A stretch of DNA of 38,970 bases, from contig NZ_CAMLDX010000023.1 in assembly GCF_946478885.1 (NCBI RefSeq), positions 1 to 38,970 of the forward strand, in the 5' to 3' direction. The stretch is from an uncultured Bacillus sp. GTDB lineage: Bacteria; Bacillota; Bacilli; Bacillales_B; DSM-18226. Under the pieces are notes generated by a model. That model was given only the letters and a program-made list of their open reading frames with translations. It ran no database searches and was not told where the DNA came from. Numbering within the stretch: position 1 is the first letter of the stretch; each line of letters opens with the position of its first letter. Shown here piece by piece: positions 8,601 through 15,712 of the stretch. Made by a program: the position numbers and the translations under genes.

Positions 8601-9878
8601 AAGGGAATTGCCTTTCAAAAGATAAAACGATCTGTCAGCAGGCAGCAGGCAATCTTTACAAAAGGAGCCAAGGAAACGAACACAATATTGGCACCACAGT
8701 TGTTGCCAGCCCATTTTTCATTGTTTGAAACAGCGTTTAAGCTACATGGATATCAATTAAAGGTATTAAAATCTATATCTGAACACGATGTCGAAGAAGG
8801 CATGAGATATGTGAATAACGATGCCTGTTACCCTGCTATCATTACCATTGGACAATTAATAGCTACATTAAAAAGCGGTGAATATGATTTAAGAAGGACG
8901 GCCGTTATTATGTCCCAAACGGGCGGCGGCTGCAGGGCAACCAATTATTTATCCCTACTGAAAAAAGGATTAAAGAATGCAGGAATGCCTCAGGTACCTG
9001 TGCTTTCCTTAAATGCAGGAGTAATTGACGAAATTCAGCATCCAGGCTTCAAAGTAACCCTGCCATTGGCAAAAAAACTGGTCATTGCTGCGCTCCTGGG
9101 CGATTTACTGATGCGACTAAAGCTTTCAGTCCGACCTTACGAGAAAAAATGCGGCAATACGGACAGAGCCTTTCATAAATGGCTAGAACGATGCCGGGAG
9201 CTACTGAAGAATTTTTCCATGAAAAAGTATAAGCAATTGATTTACGAAATCATTTCCGATTTCTCCTTTATCGAAATTGTGTCTCAGCATAAGCCTCGTA
9301 TCGGTATTGTTGGTGAGATTCTTGTGAAGTTTCATCCATATGCAAATAATCAGCTAATTCGTATCATTGAGGAAGAAGGCGGAGAAGCGGTTGTTCCTGA
9401 CTTTATTGATTTCTTTTTATATGGTTTGTTTAACCGGCGTTTTAAAGCCAAACAATTTGGCATGTCAAAAATAAATGCTGGAATAGGAGAATTAGCAGCA
9501 GACTTCATCGAATATTATCGCAATCCAATCAGAACAGCCTTATTAAATAGTGGACGCTTTGAGGCACCTTTAACAATCAAACATATCGCTGACAAGGCTT
9601 CACGCTTTTTAAGCCTAGGAAATCAAATGGGTGAAGGCTGGCTTTTGCCGGGGGAAATAGCTGAGCTGATGGACAGAGGCGTAGAAAACGTCGTTTGCGT
9701 TCAGCCGTTTGGATGCCTGCCAAACCATGTTATTGGCAGGGGAATGTTTAATGCTATTAAAAAGGATTATCCGAATGCCAATCTGATCTCTATTGATTAT
9801 GACTCCAGCATCAGTAAAGTAAACCAAATAAACCGAATTAAACTGATGATTAATATCGCTAAAAACAAATTATTATAA
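5646..9878 (+). CDS. Giant fused 2-hydroxyacyl-CoA dehydratase activase-like protein
   Basis: A 1410-residue multidomain protein. Two BadF/BadG/BcrA/BcrD-type ASKHA ATPase domains lie at about residues 5-260 and 325-580, each opening with a phosphate loop (GLDIGSTTAKIV, GIDAGSTTTKMV). Each keeps the cysteines that in HgdC hold the intersubunit [4Fe-4S] cluster (near residues 124 and 163, and 445 and 484). A cysteine motif RRCGICENHCP (about 605), a DUF2229/activase region (about 670-890) and a C-terminal HgdB-like dehydratase part (about 990-1400, MSQTGGGCRATNY and QPFGCLPNHV) follow. HgdC-type proteins use ATP to drive low-potential electrons into dehydratases; this protein seems to hold activator and acceptor parts in one chain. 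The substrate is unknown. Confidence 0.85.
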   Translation: MKMELQVGLDIGSTTAKIVVLNHRNELIFKSYQRHFSDIKNTTLHLLRQLAHQFPTTRLKMNASGSSGLGLCKGLGIPFIQEVVACTEAVKSTEPNIDVIVELGGEDAKLIYLTNGLEQRMNSACAGGTGAFIDQIATLLNTDAEGLNKLAELAEKIYPIASRCGVFAKTDIQPLLNEGARREDIAASVFQAVVNQTIGGLASGRPIRGNVAFLGGPLTFLPELRRRFINTLHLKEEQVMHSQYGQYYVAIGAALESAHNDTIEIGQLVQLLSNMNQTNITVASKVNEPLFHDTYELNSFRNRHKQAAVAKKPLHTYKGNAFLGIDAGSTTTKMVLIGEQDEVLYHFYEKNKGNPIETVRDGLIQLYALLPEKVQIVRSTSTGYGEKLIQAAFQLDDGEIETVAHYTAAKKFQPDVDFIIDIGGQDMKCIKMKDGVIDRILLNEACSSGCGSFLESFAETLGQNVKDFSQIALTAEAPVDLGSRCTVFMNSKVKQVQKEGAGLADISAGLAYSVVMNALYKVIKLKSAEELGNKIVVQGGTFLNDAVLRTFEKLTGREVIRPDLAGLMGAYGSALLAKQRWSIGETTMLLSEKKLHEFQMTATHRRCGICENHCPITITKFADKRTFITGNRCERGAGQKKVKSSLPNLSEEKIAHLFNRNGLTAEEAPRGKIGIPRVLNIYENYPFWHRFFTELGFEVIISDPSSKDLFEKGIDTIPSESICYPAKLAHGHMMNLLEKGIKRIFYPAVVYEKEESRTQQNHYNCPIVSSYPEVIRVNMARVFEENGAELLSPFLTMDNMHLMVKVLSSCLQDIPISELKRALKAAQEEDNNYKNWLHRRGEEVISLLKAENKKGLVMAGHPYHIDPAINHGLPEEIIRLGFAVLTEDSIAHLAPEEQHVGVVNQWTFHSRLYRSADVTIQHSQLELLQVTSFGCGLDAITTDAVEEILEEEQQLYTWIKMDEISNLGAARIRLRSLKAAIEEREKGIAFQKIKRSVSRQQAIFTKGAKETNTILAPQLLPAHFSLFETAFKLHGYQLKVLKSISEHDVEEGMRYVNNDACYPAIITIGQLIATLKSGEYDLRRTAVIMSQTGGGCRATNYLSLLKKGLKNAGMPQVPVLSLNAGVIDEIQHPGFKVTLPLAKKLVIAALLGDLLMRLKLSVRPYEKKCGNTDRAFHKWLERCRELLKNFSMKKYKQLIYEIISDFSFIEIVSQHKPRIGIVGEILVKFHPYANNQLIRIIEEEGGEAVVPDFIDFFLYGLFNRRFKAKQFGMSKINAGIGELAADFIEYYRNPIRTALLNSGRFEAPLTIKHIADKASRFLSLGNQMGEGWLLPGEIAELMDRGVENVVCVQPFGCLPNHVIGRGMFNAIKKDYPNANLISIDYDSSISKVNQINRIKLMINIAKNKLL

Positions 9879-9883
9879 ACATT

Positions 9884-9958
9884 GGGGGCTGTTCCCATAA
9901 GGTGTCAGGCACCATAATCCATTGGATACCTTACATCTTATGGGGACGGCTCCTTTTT
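9884..9958 (+). repeat. Hairpin repeat copy A (short form), acts as terminator
   Basis: The outer arms GGGGGCTGTTCCCATAAG (9884-9901) and CTTATGGGGACGGCTCC (9937-9953) form a long stem with G-U pairs, followed by TTTTT. Inside is GGTGTCAGGCACC, the family signature. The central 45 bp found in the longer copies is missing. It starts 5 bp after the activase stop codon, so it is well placed to end that transcript. Confidence 0.8.
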
Positions 9959-10053
9959 CTGTAAAAAAATAACCAATTATATACAGACATACTTACATAG
10001 AAAACAAGTAAAAATAATTTTGTAATAAATTCTTTTAGAAAGAAGGAATTAAC

Positions 10054-10257
10054 ATGACAGTTGCTACTCAGTTCAAACAGACTTTAGCCGGTTTAAAAAG
10101 TGCACAGGCAAGCTTGGAAACATTTTCCTTAGGCACAGAAAACCAGTCAGCCAAACAGCTTTACAAGGATGCAGCAATCCAAACACAGACCATCATTGAC
10201 AATATCGAACCAAGACTGCAGGAAATTGAACAAGAAGAGCCTCAATATAAACAATAG
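10054..10257 (+). CDS. DUF1657 protein
   Basis: A 67-residue soluble helical protein of the DUF1657 family. The pattern is LAGLKSAQASLETFSLGT, then an AKQLYKDA helix and a Glu-rich tail ending EEPQYKQ. An AGAAAGAAGG site precedes the ATG. A second DUF1657 gene and a DUF421+DUF1657 gene follow on the same strand. In Bacillus such genes occur with spoVA-type clusters and are made in the forespore. Its biochemical role is unknown. The tail EEPQYK recurs in the next protein (EEPQYRPS), showing recent common ancestry. Confidence 0.85.
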   Translation: MTVATQFKQTLAGLKSAQASLETFSLGTENQSAKQLYKDAAIQTQTIIDNIEPRLQEIEQEEPQYKQ

Positions 10258-10394
10258 TACGATCACCGGTTGGCTTAGCCGACCTATTCTATTTGTTTTA
10301 CTGCTTGAAATGTAGTACATACGGCAACAGATATAAGCTTAGGAAATACAGTAAATTCATCACAATCATACAACTATTCTAGGTGGTGATAGGC

Positions 10395-10601
10395 ATGACT
10401 GTTATGTCTAATGTCAAGCAAACGCTGGCTTCGGTTAAATCCATTGAAGCCCAATTATCCGCCATGGCCTTGAACTCTCAGGACCCAACAGCTCAGGCTG
10501 CTTTTCATGACATGATGCTATTATTGGAAGAGGTTAAACAGGATCTGTACCAGCGGACGATCGAAATGCAGCTTGAGGAACCGCAGTATAGACCATCGTA
10601 A
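10395..10601 (+). CDS. DUF1657 protein, second copy
   Basis: A 68-residue paralogue of the preceding protein (VKQTLASVKSIEAQLSAMAL, tail EEPQYRPS). The ATG at 10395 is chosen over an upstream GTG at 10383 because AGGTGGTG lies at 10381-10388, which would overlap the GTG. It is 138 bp downstream of the first copy and 35 bp upstream of the DUF421 gene, so it is probably co-transcribed with the latter. The tandem DUF1657-DUF1657-DUF421 arrangement is typical of spore-associated clusters in Bacillaceae. Function unknown. Confidence 0.83.
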   Translation: MTVMSNVKQTLASVKSIEAQLSAMALNSQDPTAQAAFHDMMLLLEEVKQDLYQRTIEMQLEEPQYRPS

Positions 10602-10636
10602 CTTTCTGTTAAACGTGATAATAAGGTGGTGCTAAT

Positions 10637-11497
10637 ATGTCTGAATGGACACAGATATTCATTCGCTCAATTATATTTCTACTCGTATTACTCGTTCTAA
10701 CTAAGATGCTGGGAAAAAAACAAATTTCAGAAATCTCCTTTTTTGAATATGTGTCCGGAATTACCATCGGAAGTATTGCCGGGGAAGTCATTATCGGGTT
10801 GGACGGAAACATTGGCCACGGCATACTAGCCATTGGTATGTTTAGTATAATCACACTTCTTGTTGATATACTTTCTTTAAAAAGTAAAAAGTTTAGAGAT
10901 ATTATTGAAGGAAAAGGGACGATTTTTATCAAAGATGGGAAGATCATGGAGGATAATTTAAAAAAAGAAAAATACTCTGCTGAAGATCTCGGTTCCCTTC
11001 TACGGAAGAAAAATGTTTTTAATATTGCTGATGTAGAATTTGCTTTGCTGGAGCCATCCGGAGATTTAAGTGTTTTATTGAAAGAAGAAAACAGACCGTT
11101 AACAGCAAAAGACCTAAACATTCCCGTTGCAAATAAAAAAGAACCGCAAACCGTCATTTTGGATGGAGAAATGATTAATGATTCCATGGCTGCTGCAGGG
11201 AAAGATCGAAAATGGCTTCATATGGAGTTAGACAAACTGGGCATCACTCAGGAAAATGTATTTTTAGGGCAAATCAACTCCTACGGAGAATTAACTGTGG
11301 ATTTATACGATGACAAACTCAAAGTCCCTTCTCCTCAGTCACGCCCTTTATTAATGGCAATGCTAAAAAAGTGCCAGGCTGATTTGGAACTGTATACACT
11401 TGAAACCGATTCAGAAAAAGCAAAAGCGATGTATGTAAAAAATGCTAAGAAACTGGAAAAGGCGATTTCAACCTTAACCCCTTACTTAAGGCAATAA
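10637..11497 (+). CDS. 2Duf-like membrane protein (DUF421 + DUF1657)
   Basis: A 286-residue protein with about three N-terminal transmembrane helices (roughly residues 8-24, 35-55, 60-80) and a cytosolic DUF421 (YetF-like) domain to about 220. Its C-terminal tail at about 230-285 is visibly homologous to the two preceding DUF1657 proteins (LKKCQADLELYTLETDSEKAK against LKSAQASLETFSLGTENQSAK). This two-domain layout is that of 2Duf, a spore inner-membrane protein linked to wet-heat resistance in B. subtilis strains carrying spoVA-2mob. AAGGTGG precedes the ATG. No spoVA genes are in this window. A spore function is inferred from the family. Confidence 0.82.
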   Translation: MSEWTQIFIRSIIFLLVLLVLTKMLGKKQISEISFFEYVSGITIGSIAGEVIIGLDGNIGHGILAIGMFSIITLLVDILSLKSKKFRDIIEGKGTIFIKDGKIMEDNLKKEKYSAEDLGSLLRKKNVFNIADVEFALLEPSGDLSVLLKEENRPLTAKDLNIPVANKKEPQTVILDGEMINDSMAAAGKDRKWLHMELDKLGITQENVFLGQINSYGELTVDLYDDKLKVPSPQSRPLLMAMLKKCQADLELYTLETDSEKAKAMYVKNAKKLEKAISTLTPYLRQ

Positions 11498-11506
11498 ACG
11501 ACGGGT

Positions 11507-11535
11507 AACAGGGCCCGTATCAACGAGCCCTGCTC
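11507..11535 (+). terminator. Possible terminator hairpin after the 2Duf-like gene
   Basis: AACAGGGC ... GAGCCCTG forms a stem of about 7 bp just after the stop codon. No clear T-run follows, so it may be a weak terminator or an RNA-stabilising stem. Confidence 0.35.
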
Positions 11536-11586
11536 ATCATTCCAGGAGGCTTCCGCCTTTCGTTTATCCCTTAGTATCTGTAAGTA

Positions 11587-12348
11587 TTATTGGCTGTTAT
11601 GTAGTATATGTAATACTGTTCTTAGATCTTTGACAGGTATTTGCCCCGGGGCTGATGCTTCTCTCCCTGCACCGAAGGTAAAGGCTGAACCAAACACTTC
11701 TCCTGCCAAACGGCTGATGAGACCTGTTCCGCCCATCGACATCGTAATGATCGGTCGGTTAGCATATTTTGTTTTCATTGTATTAGTTGCATCCAAAAGA
11801 GTAATTACATCATCTACCGTCACAGGCATCACCGCAATTTTGGGAATATCTGCACCATATTCCTGCATTTTTCGCAATCGAGCGATTATTTCTTCCTTGG
11901 CAGGGGTTTTGCCAAAATCATGATTAGACATGATGACATAAACACCGTATTCTTTTGCAATTGCCACCATATCCCTTAGAATTTTCTCTTCATTAAATAA
12001 TTCCACATCAATCAAATCAAGATTTTTTGTCATTATCGCTGTCTTGTTTAAAGTAAAGTAATATTCATCGCTAATTTCCTTATTTCCGCCTTCTTTATGA
12101 CTGCGAAACGTGAAAAGAAACAGTTCCTCCATGAATATTTTTCTTAATTGGACGATCATCTCTTTAACTGCTTGTATATCTTCTACCTGCTCATATGCAT
12201 CAGCGCGCCATTCCACTACATCCGGATTTAAGGACTTAACCAATTTTGCCTCTTGAAGAATATCATCATTGGTCTTTCCAACAATAGATACAATGATTTT
12301 CGGCATGCCTTCACCTATGGTTAGATGTTTAATTTTCAACTTGCACAT
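11587..12348 (-). CDS. aroD: 3-dehydroquinate dehydratase, type I
   Basis: A 253-residue enzyme of the type I (Schiff-base) class converting 3-dehydroquinate to 3-dehydroshikimate in the shikimate pathway. The catalytic His is in VIMSNHDFGKTP and the Schiff-base Lys in IPKIAVMP; the fold starts at KIIVSIVGKT. The ATG at 12348 is preferred because GGGCGGTG sits just upstream; an in-frame ATG at 12369 has no such site. It follows aroK on the same strand but is separated from it by a terminator-like hairpin, so the two may be only partly co-transcribed. Confidence 0.93.
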   Translation of the reverse strand: MCKLKIKHLTIGEGMPKIIVSIVGKTNDDILQEAKLVKSLNPDVVEWRADAYEQVEDIQAVKEMIVQLRKIFMEELFLFTFRSHKEGGNKEISDEYYFTLNKTAIMTKNLDLIDVELFNEEKILRDMVAIAKEYGVYVIMSNHDFGKTPAKEEIIARLRKMQEYGADIPKIAVMPVTVDDVITLLDATNTMKTKYANRPIITMSMGGTGLISRLAGEVFGSAFTFGAGREASAPGQIPVKDLRTVLHILHNSQ

Positions 12349-12414
12349 GACATCACCGCCCTTAATCATTTTTATTTAGATTCTTTTTTCTGCCATGTCT
12401 CTTAGAAGATTTAT

Positions 12415-12443
12415 CAAAAAAGCGGAGCATTCAGCAGCTCCCC
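12415..12443 (-). terminator. Terminator after aroK
   Basis: On the minus strand GGGGAGCTGCTGAATGCTCCGC forms a stem-loop followed by TTTTTT. It begins just after the aroK stop and stands before aroD, so it should end or attenuate aroK transcription. Confidence 0.75.
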
Positions 12444-12446
12444 TAG

Positions 12447-13001
12447 TTATCTTGGTTCGTATAGATCCCAAGCAATTTTTAACGAATCTGTAATATATGC
12501 AGCAACCTCATCTTCATTCAAATTATCTGTTTTTACCTTTGAATGATGAAGGGCATAGGCTGACTGCCTTTTATAGAACAATTCTTCCATTTCAGCAAGC
12601 GTTTTATTTTGCAGAACAGGTCTGCTGTCAATAATCAGATTAATTCTATCCTTCCAATTTTCCCACGATAAATCGAGATAGAACACCAGGCAATTGGCTA
12701 AGCAAGCTTTTCGGATATCTTCTTGCATAAAGGCCCCACCGCCTACTGAAATAACATGCAGAGGCTGCTCACTTAATTTCGTTATAATCTCTTTTTCTTT
12801 ATTCCGAAACGCTTTTTCTCCGAATTGTTTGAAAATTTTTGCTGTGGACATGCCAAATTCCTCTTCGATTTTCTCATCGATGTCGAGAAAATCCCTATAT
12901 AGCAATTTCGCTACCTTTTTTCCAATAGTCGTCTTTCCTACTCCCATAAATCCAACGAATACAATACTTTTCTCGCGTAGCGGCAGTTCATGTCTTACCA
13001 T
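12447..13001 (-). CDS. aroK: Shikimate kinase
   Basis: A 184-residue P-loop kinase phosphorylating shikimate at O3. The Walker A loop is GFMGVGKTT (about residues 17-25), the shikimate-binding Asp is in DIDEKIEEEFG, the Gly-rich GGGAF binds substrate, and the lid/adenine part contains SRPVL. The length is normal. Only a weak GGGG lies upstream, about 13 nt away, so the exact start is less certain. Pairing with aroD shows a small shikimate-pathway locus. Confidence 0.92.
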   Translation of the reverse strand: MVRHELPLREKSIVFVGFMGVGKTTIGKKVAKLLYRDFLDIDEKIEEEFGMSTAKIFKQFGEKAFRNKEKEIITKLSEQPLHVISVGGGAFMQEDIRKACLANCLVFYLDLSWENWKDRINLIIDSRPVLQNKTLAEMEELFYKRQSAYALHHSKVKTDNLNEDEVAAYITDSLKIAWDLYEPR

Positions 13002-13210
13002 TTTTTCAGGCGATCCCCTTTTAAATTATTTATCAGAAAGATTTTGAATCAATCACATTAAATACTATAATTATATAGTATCTGCAAGTAATTGTAAAAA
13101 GAATTTGTCAAATTTTAGATACTGCAACCGATTCCTTGCATTCTCTTACCTCCACATGTAATTATCAAATTTCAAACAGCAAAAAAATTTCGTCCCTCTA
13201 AATATTTCTA

Positions 13211-13239
13211 GTGAAAAAATATTTAAAATATGTTATAGT
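13211..13239 (+). promoter_or_regulatory. Likely promoter of the tRNA cluster
   Basis: GTGAAA (13211-13216), a 17-bp spacer and TATAGT (13234-13239) match a sigma-A promoter at 4/6 and 5/6. The predicted start is about 20 nt before the first tRNA gene. The rest of the 266-bp gap back to aroK is AT-rich and shows no gene. Confidence 0.5.
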
Positions 13240-13267
13240 ATTTTACGTTAAAGTTTTCCTGGTATAT

Positions 13268-13351
13268 GCGGATGTGGCGGAACTGGCAGACGCGCTAGAT
13301 TCAGGTTCTAGTGGTGGAAACACCGTATGGGTTCGAGTCCCTTCATCCGCA
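13268..13351 (+). tRNA. tRNA-Leu (CAG)
   Basis: An 84-nt class II tRNA. The acceptor GCGGATG pairs with CATCCGC, the anticodon stem CTAGA/TCTAG carries the loop TTCAGGT with anticodon CAG, and there is a long variable arm and a T-arm with GGTTCGAGTCC. It reads CUG. CCA is not encoded. Confidence 0.95.
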
Positions 13352-13369
13352 TCGCTTTTTAGTATATCT

Positions 13370-13443
13370 CGGGAAGTAGCTCAGCTTGGTAGAGCACCAC
13401 GTTCGGGACGTGGGAGTCGCAGGTTCAAATCCTGTCTTCCCGA
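13370..13443 (+). tRNA. tRNA-Pro (CGG)
   Basis: A 74-nt tRNA with acceptor CGGGAAG/CTTCCCG and anticodon stem CCACG/CGTGG around loop TTCGGGA, giving anticodon CGG. It reads CCG. It starts 18 nt after tRNA-Leu. Confidence 0.95.
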
Positions 13444-13462
13444 TCTGAATATAGCCTTTAAT

Positions 13463-13536
13463 GCGGGTGTAGTTTAATGGTAGAATACCAGCTTCCCAAG
13501 CTGATGACGGGGGTTCGATTCCCCTCACCCGCTCCA
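13463..13536 (+). tRNA. tRNA-Gly (CCC)
   Basis: Acceptor GCGGGTG/CACCCGC and anticodon loop TTCCCAA within CAGC/GCTG, giving anticodon CCC, which reads GGG. The gene encodes its own 3' CCA (13534-13536), unlike the Leu and Pro genes. Confidence 0.95.
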
Positions 13537-13543
13537 TCGAAAT

Positions 13544-13631
13544 GGAGAAGTACCCAAGTGGTCCAAGGGGGCGCACTCGAAATGCGCTAGGGCGGATGAC
13601 CGTTGCGTGGGTTCGAATCCCACCTTCTCCG
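13544..13631 (+). tRNA. tRNA-Ser (CGA)
   Basis: An 88-nt class II tRNA with acceptor GGAGAAG/CTTCTCC, anticodon stem GCGCA/TGCGC around loop CTCGAAA (anticodon CGA), and the long variable arm typical of Ser. It reads UCG. No encoded CCA. Confidence 0.95.
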
Positions 13632-13649
13632 TATAATTATGAACAACTA

Positions 13650-13775
13650 AAAGGGAGCTACCCCAAAAGCAAAGATGGCAGGCACCACGACATAGCATCT
13701 AGTATCACTTTGCATCATCTGCACTGGATATCGATCAATCGTGAGCGCTTGACACCTTATGGGATAGCTCTTTTA
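13650..13775 (+). repeat. Hairpin repeat copy B
   Basis: The arms GGGAGCTACCCCA (13653-13665) and TGGGATAGCTCTT (13760-13772) pair. Within them are GCAAAGATGGCAGGCACCA and TTGACACCTT, then a 45-bp centre containing CACTTTGCATCA and TGCACTGGATAT. T-rich sequence follows on the plus strand. It begins about 20 bp after tRNA-Ser and is the likely end of the tRNA transcript. The 160 bp between copies B and C shows no gene. Confidence 0.8.
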
Positions 13776-13936
13776 TTTTTATTCAATCCTTCTGAAAGTC
13801 TTATCTATTTTCCCTAATTGTAAACTTCCCCAAAGTTTCATGCCTAAAAACGGTCTGTACATGTACCCCCTTCATTGATTAGCCTTATCTATCTATGTTG
13901 CACAAAATGGACATTTACTTTTGAATCGGATGATGA

Positions 13937-14066
13937 TAAAAAAGAGCTATCCAAAAGGCAAAGGTGGCAGACATCGCAATCCATTATCTAGTATCCCCTT
14001 GCACCAATCTGCACGGGATATCGCTCAATGGTGGATGACTGAAACTTTATAGGATAGCTCCTTTTT
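13937..14066 (-). repeat. Hairpin repeat copy C
   Basis: Arms AAAGAGCTATCC (13941-13952) and GGATAGCTCCTTT (14052-14064), with A-run and T-run flanks on both sides. The centre is in the same orientation as copy B (CTTGCACCAATCTGCACGGG). It lies 5 bp beyond the brnQ stop codon, with a T-run on the minus strand after the stem, so it can terminate brnQ. Confidence 0.78.
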
Positions 14067-14070
14067 CATA

Positions 14071-15426
14071 TTAATTTACTTTTTCCAATGTAGTTGAATC
14101 AGATGTACGATGATTGAGAGATACAAGATAACCGATTACAGCACCTGCAATCGCCGGTAGCATCCACCCCATCCCAGCACTAAAGAGGGGCAAGTGCTGT
14201 CCAAGAAATGTATATAAACCCTTCAGCGGAATCTTTGCAGCATTTAATCCATCGATTATACTGAAAACTCCGGTGAATAATAAACTCCAGCGAAAAACCT
14301 CTACTCTTCCTTTAAAAAGGGGCTCAGCAAATGTAAGAAAAATTAAGACAATTGCAATTGGATAAATAGCGACAAGAACAGGAACAGATATCGTAATCAA
14401 TTGGCTTAAACCAATGTTCGCAACAGCCGCACTAAACACGGTAAAAACAATTGCCAATGTTTTATAAGAAAACTTCGGAAATAAGCTTGAAAAATAACTA
14501 GCACATGATGTAATCAAACCAATTGCTGTGGTTAAGCAAGCAAAAAGAATAGCAAAACCGAGAATGATATTTCCATAAATACCAAAGTGAGTATTAGCAG
14601 CAAATGTTAAGATAGCGGGTCCATTATTTGCTTCTCCAGCAGCAAAGTCCGTGGTTACTCCCATATAGCCAAGTCCTAAATAAATAGCGCCTAAACAACC
14701 GGAGGCAATAAGACTTGATTTAATCGTGGAAGCGGCAATTTCCTTCTTACTTGATACTCCTCTATCCTTAATTGCATTAATAACGATAATTCCAAAAACT
14801 AAGGATGCCAGCGTATCCATCGTTAAATATCCTTCCTGGAACCCTTTAAAGAAGGCGTTATCGAGATAATCACCAATTGGAGGCAGGGCTTTGTCCAGTG
14901 GATCGATTAAAGTGACAACCAATAAAATTAAGATACTGATTAACAATAGCGGTGTCATGAGTTTTCCAACGCGGTCTACAATTTTGCTTGGATTCAATGA
15001 AAGCCATCCGACAATCACAAAAAAGATGAGGGAATAGATCAATAAACCAACATTAAAACCATCCCCCATGTCTGGTAAAAACGGAGCAATAGCTATTTCA
15101 TACGAAACAGTACCGGTACGTGGAATCGCAAAGAAAGGTCCGATAGATAAGTATAGAACAACCGTAAAAATAAGTGAAAAAACAGGATTGATTCTGTTCC
15201 CCATTGATTGAAGATGGTCATGGCCTGATAACCCAATTGCTAAAACACCTAACAGCGGGAGCCCGACACCCGTTAATAAAAATCCGATGATCGCCGGCCA
15301 GAAATTATCTCCTGCTGCTTGTCCAAGGGCAGGAGGAAAGATAAGGTTTCCGGCTCCAAAGAACAGTGCAAACAGCATAAAGCCGATCGCCACCGTATCC
15401 CCTGACGAAATTTTTTGTTTATTCAT
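14071..15426 (-). CDS. brnQ: Branched-chain amino acid transporter BrnQ
   Basis: A 451-residue integral membrane protein of the LIVCS family, with about 12 hydrophobic segments and the family start IGFMLFALFFGAGNLIFPP. It carries Leu, Ile and Val into the cell with a cation. The ATG is preceded by AAGGAGGAG. No T-box leader (no GGGTGGNACCGCG) is visible upstream. The gene stands alone between tRNA genes and the SPFH locus. The assignment is clear; the preferred amino acid is not. Confidence 0.92.
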   Translation of the reverse strand: MNKQKISSGDTVAIGFMLFALFFGAGNLIFPPALGQAAGDNFWPAIIGFLLTGVGLPLLGVLAIGLSGHDHLQSMGNRINPVFSLIFTVVLYLSIGPFFAIPRTGTVSYEIAIAPFLPDMGDGFNVGLLIYSLIFFVIVGWLSLNPSKIVDRVGKLMTPLLLISILILLVVTLIDPLDKALPPIGDYLDNAFFKGFQEGYLTMDTLASLVFGIIVINAIKDRGVSSKKEIAASTIKSSLIASGCLGAIYLGLGYMGVTTDFAAGEANNGPAILTFAANTHFGIYGNIILGFAILFACLTTAIGLITSCASYFSSLFPKFSYKTLAIVFTVFSAAVANIGLSQLITISVPVLVAIYPIAIVLIFLTFAEPLFKGRVEVFRWSLLFTGVFSIIDGLNAAKIPLKGLYTFLGQHLPLFSAGMGWMLPAIAGAVIGYLVSLNHRTSDSTTLEKVN

Positions 15427-15712
15427 AAAATACTCCTCCTTAAAAAATTAGACTCTATCTAAATAGGAACTATCTATATTTGTTTTAAATTTTCCGACAA
15501 TTCATGATAAAGCCATAAATAACATTGTTAATTATTACACAAAACAACCATTGTTGCAATAAGATATATTAATATAAAAATATAGAACCTTCATTCGTAT
15601 TTGAATCTAATCAATCTTCAGTATATTCATTATTTTCTAATCATTTTGTTTTCCTAATTTCATTATACTACAATACACAGACAGACTGCTATCCCCATAT
15701 TCTTTACACAAG
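15427..15712. other. Intergenic AT-rich region upstream of brnQ
   Basis: About 286 bp with many stops in all frames and no gene. Apart from the brnQ ribosome binding site, no riboswitch, T-box or clear palindrome was recognised. It must contain the brnQ promoter. Confidence 0.5.

Noticed and set aside
10609..11187. Long minus-strand frame (192 codons) opposite the DUF421 gene
   Set aside because: It is the antisense shadow of a clear membrane protein gene, and its Ser/Phe/Ile-rich composition is typical of such shadows.
13211..13817. Open frames of 77-91 codons over the tRNA cluster
   Set aside because: They run straight through four well-formed tRNA genes and have no family features; the tRNA reading is far stronger.
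15427..15712. Possible T-box or other leader upstream of brnQ
   Set aside because: No GGGTGGNACCGCG, specifier stem or terminator was found in the brnQ leader.
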